From the NCBI GenBank assembly GCA_002448715.1, contig DJZU01000001.1, positions 9,199 to 20,689 of the forward strand: DNA of 11,491 bases, read 5' to 3'. The stretch is from Candidatus Neomicrothrix sp. UBA6944. Its GTDB lineage: Bacteria; Actinomycetota; Acidimicrobiia; Acidimicrobiales; Poriferisodalaceae. Below are positions 6,991 through 11,491 of this stretch, one piece after another. The notes below the pieces were generated by a model. It ran no database searches. It had not been told where the DNA came from and saw only the letters and a program-made list of their open reading frames with translations. The position numbers and the translations under genes are program-made. The number at the start of each line of letters is the position of its first letter. Within the stretch, counting starts at the first letter, position 1.

Positions 6991-7622
6991 TGGGCCGTAA
7001 CCTGCCTACAGAAGTTGCTGGCGAAAAGGCGTCCCAATTCGCCGGACTTTTCTGGGTGGAATTGTGTTGCCCAAAGAGATCCCCGCTCAACCATCGCTAT
7101 TACATCTTTGCCATATTCGCAGGTGGCCACCACGAACTCAGCGGCGGTCTCTGCCGCATAGCTGTGAACAAAATACATCCATGAACGATCTCTAATGCCT
7201 TGCAATAGTTCACATTCGGGCCGACGAATGTCCAACTGGTTCCATTGCATTTGAGGGCGCGGTAATCCGTCGGGTAGGAGACGCACTCGTCCTGGAAGTA
7301 CTCCCAGCCCTGAGACGCCGGGTGCCTCTTCTGATCCTTCAAACAACATTTGCATCCCTACGCAAATACCCAAGAATGGCGTGCCGGTCTCAATTGCTGT
7401 GTAGACGGCGTCGTCCAACTTTGCTCTTCTCAATTGATTCATACACGCGCCAAAATGACCGACGCCCGGAAGCACTACCGCTTCTGCCTGTGCGATTAAC
7501 ACTCGATCGTCAGTTAAACGAACGTCAGCGCCGGCACGTTGGAATCCCTTCTGGGCTGATCGGAGATTGCCGATGCCGTAGTCCAAGACAGCAATTAGAG
7601 GTCCTGATTTCGGTTTGTTCAC
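6987..7622 (-). CDS. hisH: IGP synthase glutaminase subunit HisH
   Basis: A 211-aa class I glutamine amidotransferase that feeds ammonia to HisF. Nucleophile C87 lies in GICVGMQ and H189/E191 in QFHPEKSG; the N-terminal VLDYGIGNLRS and LPGVGHFGACM (51-61) are typical. The frame is open to an ATG at 7667, but that start would overlap hisB by 35 bp. GTG 7622 is preferred because it follows the hisB stop by 10 bp, has GAGGGTT upstream, and leaves the usual short lead to the first beta-strand. One oddity: the usually strongly conserved PHMGWN segment reads PQMQWN here (123-128), with H and G both replaced by Q. The rest of the protein looks intact, and the frame on either side is clean. Confidence 0.95.
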   Translation of the reverse strand: MNKPKSGPLIAVLDYGIGNLRSAQKGFQRAGADVRLTDDRVLIAQAEAVVLPGVGHFGACMNQLRRAKLDDAVYTAIETGTPFLGICVGMQMLFEGSEEAPGVSGLGVLPGRVRLLPDGLPRPQMQWNQLDIRRPECELLQGIRDRSWMYFVHSYAAETAAEFVVATCEYGKDVIAMVERGSLWATQFHPEKSGELGRLFASNFCRQVTAQ

Positions 7623-7632
7623 CGGGCAACCC

Positions 7633-8223
7633 TCACAAAACACCTTTTGTCGAAGGCAACACGTCATCGGCTATTCGAACTGCGTCATACAACGCTCTCG
7701 CGACGGCCTTGAAGCTTGCTTCGATGATGTGGTGAGTGTTTTTACCTCGTACCAACACCAAGTGCAGCGTTATCCCGGAGGCCATCACAAAGGCTCGCCA
7801 AAACTCTTCGCAGAGCTGCGGGTCAAAAGGAGGGTCCCCAAGAATCTTTTCTCCCGGGGGATCGATTTCATAGTGCAGAAACGGACGGCCTGAAAGGTCC
7901 AGAATCACATCTACCGCTGCTTCGTCAAGGGGAACCGAAATAGAGGCAAAGCGCCGAACACCTTGTTTGTCGCCCAGCGCGTCTCCAAAAGCCTCCCCAA
8001 GCGCTATACCGACATCTTCAACGGTGTGGTGCGAGTCGATATCAATGTCACCTTGGCAATCAACGCGTAAATCGAAGCGAGAATGCTTACCAAGCTGACT
8101 GAGCATGTGATCGAAAAATGGCAGTCCGGTACTGACCTCAACTTTGCCAGAGCCGTCCACGTTTACGAATAAGTCGATGCTGGTTTCTTTAGTTTTTCGC
8201 TGCCGTTCAGCTGTTCGTGTCAT
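7633..8223 (-). CDS. hisB: Imidazoleglycerol-phosphate dehydratase HisB
   Basis: A 196-aa monofunctional IGP dehydratase, the manganese enzyme converting IGP to imidazole acetol phosphate. Metal-binding motifs are both present: DSHHTVED (63-70) and NTHHIIEASFKA (162-173). FFDHML (36-41) and the C-terminal PSTKG (190-194) also match the family. There is no N-terminal histidinol-phosphatase domain as in the enterobacterial fused HisB, so histidinol-phosphate phosphatase must be encoded elsewhere. ATG 8223 overlaps the hisC stop as ATGA, consistent with translational coupling. Confidence 0.97.
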   Translation of the reverse strand: MTRTAERQRKTKETSIDLFVNVDGSGKVEVSTGLPFFDHMLSQLGKHSRFDLRVDCQGDIDIDSHHTVEDVGIALGEAFGDALGDKQGVRRFASISVPLDEAAVDVILDLSGRPFLHYEIDPPGEKILGDPPFDPQLCEEFWRAFVMASGITLHLVLVRGKNTHHIIEASFKAVARALYDAVRIADDVLPSTKGVL

Positions 8224-9296
8224 TTGATCGCCCCTTCGAGAGCTTCGAGAAAAATATTATTTTCAGTTTCAGTACCTACAGTCACCCGCAAACAATCAGC
8301 TAATCCAGGCCATTTCGAACAGTTTCGTATCAGCACTGACTTCGCTAGTAGTCGCTGCCAAAGTTCATCGCCCTCGACACCGCACGCAGTTGTTCTGAAC
8401 ATGATGAAATTAGCTTGTGAAGAGAAAACTTCTAACCCCAGATCGGAAAGAGCAACAGAAACTCGGTCTCGTTCATCTGATATCTGCGTGACTCGTTGTT
8501 CCATCTCATCGTGGAACCTAAGGGCTATCCGCCCCGCAATTTGCTTCAGTGAATCCAGATGGTACGGGAGGACAACTTTCTCAAACTCAGGCAACATCCA
8601 AGGCGGCGCCACGCAATAGCCGAGACGAACTCCAGCCATAGACCAGGTTTTAGAGAAAGTTCGCGTAACTACTAGCGACTCAGACACTTCAGACCGCTTC
8701 AACATCTCAATTGCGGTGAAGTCAGCAAACTGCCCATAGGCCTCATCAACAACCACAACTCCTCGCGACTTTGACACCGCTGCCTCAACAACCTCTTTAC
8801 TTTCGGGCGTACCGGTCGGATTGTTGGGAGAGCATAGAAAAAGAAGATCCGGATCCTCAGAATCAATGACGTCCTCCAAGGATGACTCAGTAATTCTGAA
8901 CTCCAGATCTCGCGCAGCTTCAAAAACTCGACATTGAGTCGTCCGAGCTATTTGGCCGTACATAGCGTACGTGGGTTCAAATGTCACAGCGGTTCGTCCG
9001 TGTCCTCCGAATGTGAGGCAAAGTGTTTGTAGAACCTCGTTGGACCCATTCGCCACAAATATCTGATCTGCTTCGACCTCATGAAGAGCTGCTAATTCTT
9101 CCCTCAGGGACTGAGCTGCCCGATCGGGGTAACGGTGCCAATCAACCTTGGCGGCTTCCTCTAGAAATGCCGCTTGGAAATCTTCCGGTGGCGCTAATGG
9201 CGCTTCATTGGTGTTAAGACGCACATCCACTTCAACCTGAGGAGAGTGATAACCGTCCATCGATCGCAAGTCATCTCGCACCAGCGGGCGTTTCAC
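8220..9296 (-). CDS. hisC: Histidinol-phosphate aminotransferase HisC
   Basis: A 358-aa fold type I PLP aminotransferase, converting imidazole acetol phosphate and glutamate to histidinol phosphate. Motifs: LNTNEAP near the N-terminus (28-33), ANGSNE (82-87), SPNNPTG (156-162), VDEAYGQF (183-190), the PLP lysine K216 in TFSKTWSMAGVRLGY with R224, and the substrate carboxylate-type arginine R337 (LRVTVG). The start is GTG 9296, overlapping the hisD stop by 4 bp (GTGA). Position between hisD and hisB is the standard actinobacterial order and supports HisC over other class II aminotransferases such as aromatic aminotransferases. Confidence 0.95.
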   Translation of the reverse strand: MKRPLVRDDLRSMDGYHSPQVEVDVRLNTNEAPLAPPEDFQAAFLEEAAKVDWHRYPDRAAQSLREELAALHEVEADQIFVANGSNEVLQTLCLTFGGHGRTAVTFEPTYAMYGQIARTTQCRVFEAARDLEFRITESSLEDVIDSEDPDLLFLCSPNNPTGTPESKEVVEAAVSKSRGVVVVDEAYGQFADFTAIEMLKRSEVSESLVVTRTFSKTWSMAGVRLGYCVAPPWMLPEFEKVVLPYHLDSLKQIAGRIALRFHDEMEQRVTQISDERDRVSVALSDLGLEVFSSQANFIMFRTTACGVEGDELWQRLLAKSVLIRNCSKWPGLADCLRVTVGTETENNIFLEALEGAIK

Positions 9297-10597
9297 GGCT
9301 TTATCCCCTCATTAGCCCATCTCTCGCGTTCCCGCACCGACGCAGCGTGCGCCCAAAGGCCCTCGGCCTGAGCTAACTCCGACACTGCGAGAGCAACCGC
9401 GTCAAAACCGTCCTTTGATACCTCAATTACATGCATTCGTTTTTGGAAGTCATCAACCGTCAGTGCTCCACTGAATCGCGCTGTACCCGCTGTCGGCAAC
9501 ACGTGTGAGGGCCCCGCTACATAGTCACCGATTGAGGCTGGCGCCCAATTGCCTACAAAAACAGCCCCAGCGTTTCGGACCGATTCAGCTAACTCTCTAG
9601 CGTTATGGCACATGAGCTGTAGGTGCTCCGGTGCAATTACGTTGACCACCTCTACAGCGTCGGCAGGTCGGTCGACCAAACACAGGTAACCACCCTCAGC
9701 GAGAGTTTCTAATGTTTCCTTCCGACGCGGAGATAACGAGACTATGTCCCCGATCGCCGCTTCAACTTGATCTGCATACTGTTCATTCCATGTAACCAAC
9801 CAAGCCCGACCCCCTGGACCATGCTCAGCTTGAAGAACAAGATCAACCGCAGCTGAACTGCTGGGACAGCTTTCGTCTCCTACAACCACGATCTCCGAAG
9901 GCCCTGCAAATGCGGCGGCGATGCCGACGGTTCCCGCTACCTCTTGTTTCGCAGTCGCTACCCATGTGTTACCCGGACCAGCTATGACGTCAACCGGGCG
10001 GATAGTTTCCGTGCCATAGCTCATGGCGGCTATTGCTTGGACACCGCCTATTTTGTAGACCTCATCAACGCCGCAGAGATGTGCGGCGGCCAAAACCACT
10101 TGGTCAATCTCACCTAACGGATTCGGAGGCGTGCAGACAGCAATTTCTTTCACGCCAGCTGCCCGTGCTGGTAATGCAGTCATTAGAACAGTCGACGGAT
10201 ACGAAGCAAGACCACCAGGAACGTACAGACCAGCGCGTTCAACCGGCTGAGGAATACTCAACACCGTTATCGCATTTTGAGTGACCTCATGCGATTGAGC
10301 TCTTTCTTCTCTATGAAATTCCAGGATTCGATCGTGCGCCACTTGAAGAGCGGCGGCTAAACCCGTATCCAGACCTTCCCAGGCTTCTCGCAATGCCTGT
10401 GGGGCAACGCGAGAGTCTGCGATCTCAACTCCATCAAACTGAGAGGTTAAGGACCGAATGGCTTCGTCGCCCCCATTTCGGACCTCTGAAAGAATCTCTC
10501 GCACGGCGGTCGTCGGAATATCCGCACTTAGATCGAAGCGCGGTAGTAGAGAAGCAAAGGGCCTATTAGCGCCGCGGAGATCTATGCGTTGCAACAC
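9293..10597 (-). CDS. hisD: Histidinol dehydrogenase HisD
   Basis: Zinc-dependent, NAD-using enzyme that oxidises histidinol to histidine in two steps. With the GTG at 10597 it is 434 aa, a normal family length, and opens VLQRIDLRG, close to actinobacterial HisD starts. Zinc ligands by alignment with the known enzyme are Q256, H259 (LQAEHG), D358 (SIGDYVAGPSHVLPT) and H417 (EGLWAHA); catalytic E324/H325 lie in IAPEHLQ. ERAGLYVPGG and AGPSEIVV are also visible. The frame is open to 10789, giving possible starts at ATG 10678 (461 aa, GGGAG 3 nt upstream) and further out. The longest reading is antisense to the small gene and low in complexity. GTG 10597 is favoured, moderately, because TACCCT lies 7 nt upstream (leaderless layout) and it leaves room for divergent promoters. 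First gene of the his operon here. Confidence 0.95.
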   Translation of the reverse strand: MLQRIDLRGANRPFASLLPRFDLSADIPTTAVREILSEVRNGGDEAIRSLTSQFDGVEIADSRVAPQALREAWEGLDTGLAAALQVAHDRILEFHREERAQSHEVTQNAITVLSIPQPVERAGLYVPGGLASYPSTVLMTALPARAAGVKEIAVCTPPNPLGEIDQVVLAAAHLCGVDEVYKIGGVQAIAAMSYGTETIRPVDVIAGPGNTWVATAKQEVAGTVGIAAAFAGPSEIVVVGDESCPSSSAAVDLVLQAEHGPGGRAWLVTWNEQYADQVEAAIGDIVSLSPRRKETLETLAEGGYLCLVDRPADAVEVVNVIAPEHLQLMCHNARELAESVRNAGAVFVGNWAPASIGDYVAGPSHVLPTAGTARFSGALTVDDFQKRMHVIEVSKDGFDAVALAVSELAQAEGLWAHAASVRERERWANEGIKP

Positions 10598-10676
10598 GCT
10601 ATTGAGGGTACCGCTGACAGAGGGCTCCGCAGAAGTGGATATCGCCTCTACTTGACGAGGACGATATGGTTCTCTC
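10598..10676. promoter_or_regulatory. Divergent promoter gap between hisD and small gene
   Basis: This 79-bp gap exists if hisD starts at GTG 10597. On the minus strand TACCCT (10610-10605) ends 7 nt before the hisD GTG; on the plus strand TATGGT (10665-10670) ends 6 nt before the ATG at 10677. Both match TAnnnT at leaderless spacing. No convincing -35 boxes, operator or attenuator-type leader peptide with histidine codons was found. If hisD instead starts at ATG 10678, this stretch is coding. Confidence 0.4.
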
Positions 10677-10871
10677 ATGGTCTCCCAAGCCGAGCTCTCA
10701 TCTCTCGAAACAGCCATTAGGGAGTTGAGCGAACGAATCACAGTCGCGGCAGATGAACTTGTGGGAACAAAGGAAGAAGATGTAGCCATTGATCTTTACG
10801 AAGTTGAGCGCAGTTTGAAGACTGCCCAACGTCGTATAGCTCGAGCAGCCGAGGGCCTTGCGAGCTCTTAG
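10677..10871 (+). CDS. Small helical protein of unknown function
   Basis: A 64-aa protein not assigned to any family. It has no cysteine, tryptophan, signal peptide or membrane segment and is rich in E, A, R and L. Residues 4-28 (around LSSLETAIRELSERI) and 33-61 (around LYEVERSLKTAQRRIARAA) look like two amphipathic helices joined near VGTKEED, with leucine/isoleucine at heptad-like spacing, so a helical hairpin or dimeric coiled coil is plausible. Coding character seems genuine: charged residues are patterned and the reverse frame is a serine-rich low-complexity extension of HisD. TATGGT placed 6 nt upstream suits a leaderless start. It is divergent from hisD and converges with the CitE-like gene, 11 bp between stops. 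Confidence 0.65.
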   Translation: MVSQAELSSLETAIRELSERITVAADELVGTKEEDVAIDLYEVERSLKTAQRRIARAAEGLASS

Positions 10872-10882
10872 AGACGTCTTCA

Positions 10883-11491
10883 CTACTCCAGTTCGGTCAA
10901 GGCTTCAGACATCTCGACAATCTTCTTCGCGCGCGTCAGATGAGGCACATCCACCATCTGACCCTTGAAGCTGAAAGCCATGAGCCCTTCGGCCTCCTTG
11001 ACCGCGAACAAGTCAAGTAGTTCCCTCGCTTCGCTCACTTCAGCAGGGGATGGAGTGAAGCATTCATTTACGATCTCAATCTGGTTGGGGTGGATAGTGA
11101 TCTTCCCTGTGTACCCCATGTTCGCCGATTCCAAACATTCACTCCTGAGCCCGTCCAGATCATTGAAGTCAACAAAGACGGTATCAAGTGGCTGCTTATC
11201 CCAAGCCGTAGCCGCGAGCAAACACATCACCCGCGCATGTTCGAAAATGGGCAAATAGCGTCCGTCGGGATGTCTATTACCTCGAGAACCGATAGCCGCG
11301 GATAAGTCTTCGGCTCCCCAAGTAAGGGCATCAACCCGAGGGTTAGCCGCGAGATCGCCGATGTTCAAGAATCCCTGCGGGGTTTCGGTTCCTAGTATGA
11401 GGAGCCTGACCTCCCCCTCTTTGTGACCACATGCGCGTTCGTGTTCGCGGATAGTTTCATCGATTTCAGCTACTTCATTGGCGTTGTTCAC
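10883..11491 (-). CDS. CitE/HpcH-family lyase, 5' end cut by window
   Basis: C-terminal 202 codons of a protein of the HpcH/HpaI aldolase / citrate lyase beta-subunit superfamily, TIM-barrel enzymes that use magnesium and usually cleave or form acyl-CoA esters such as citramalyl- or malyl-CoA. Visible here are ETPQGFLN (36-43) with the metal-ligand glutamate E36, WGAEDLSAAIG (58-68) with the metal-ligand aspartate D62, and GYTGKITIHPNQIEIVNECFTPS (126-148), which is diagnostic of CitE-like proteins, plus a C-terminal helix MVDVPHLTRAKKI. The N-terminal third, with the first strands and the arginine motif, lies beyond position 11491, so the GTG at the very edge is not taken as the start. No citrate-lyase partner genes are visible, so a stand-alone CitE-like lyase is more likely than citrate lyase itself. 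Confidence 0.88.
   Translation of the reverse strand: MNNANEVAEIDETIREHERACGHKEGEVRLLILGTETPQGFLNIGDLAANPRVDALTWGAEDLSAAIGSRGNRHPDGRYLPIFEHARVMCLLAATAWDKQPLDTVFVDFNDLDGLRSECLESANMGYTGKITIHPNQIEIVNECFTPSPAEVSEARELLDLFAVKEAEGLMAFSFKGQMVDVPHLTRAKKIVEMSEALTELE

Noticed and set aside
7623..7667. Upstream ATG start for HisH
   Set aside because: Would overlap hisB by 35 bp and adds a cysteine-rich leader not found in HisH; GTG 7622 fits better.
10679..10789. N-terminal extension of HisD to 498 aa
   Set aside because: Serine-rich, unlike HisD family N-termini, and antisense to the better-looking 64-aa plus-strand gene.
10872..10879. AGACGTCT palindrome between the small gene and the CitE-like gene as a terminator
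   Set aside because: Only 8 bp, no loop and no T-run; too little to call a terminator.

Overview
The window is about 51% GC by eye, tightly packed and wholly chromosomal in character. It reads as an actinobacterial chromosome segment, possibly Acidimicrobiia-like. That placement is an inference from three things: the his gene order hisD-hisC-hisB-hisH-hisA-hisF with 4-bp overlaps, a divergent actinobacterial-looking GroES-like protein, and frequent GTG starts with candidate leaderless promoters. No mobile element, CRISPR array, tRNA or rRNA was seen.

Layout from the right end (most genes are on the minus strand). At 11491-10883 is the C-terminal part of a CitE/HpcH-type lyase, cut by the window edge. 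A 64-codon helical protein of unknown function follows on the plus strand (10677-10871), divergent from the histidine operon. The operon runs hisD (start placed at 10597), hisC, hisB, hisH, hisA/priA, hisF, then an acyl-CoA synthetase whose start lies inside the end of hisF. After a 102-bp gap comes a DUF1330 gene with a strong Shine-Dalgarno, then a DCC-family (DUF393) thiol-disulfide-type protein. A plus-strand alpha/beta hydrolase (2481-3128) converges on that pair. It diverges from a GroES-like gene (2456-2103), which is followed after 15 bp by a full TrpE-TrpG fusion (2087 to beyond position 1).

Functionally, the centre is histidine biosynthesis from the ProFAR isomerase step through IGP synthase (HisF+HisH), IGP dehydratase, histidinol-phosphate aminotransferase and histidinol dehydrogenase. 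hisG, hisI/E and a recognisable hisN are not in the window. The left end holds the first step of tryptophan synthesis as one bifunctional polypeptide with an apparent tryptophan feedback motif. HisA could also serve the trp branch if it is of the PriA type; the sequence alone does not decide this.

Most of the window is ordinary biosynthetic DNA. The points most worth a second look are: a perfect 10-bp palindrome in the 24-bp gap between two divergent genes, which places a TAnnnT -10-like hexamer next to each start codon; a similar leaderless arrangement at the hisD/small-protein gap; the unannotated-looking 64-aa protein; a GroES-like gene leading into trpEG; the acyl-CoA synthetase coupled to hisF; and a non-standard PQMQWN motif in HisH. 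I did not find a convincing new multi-gene system.
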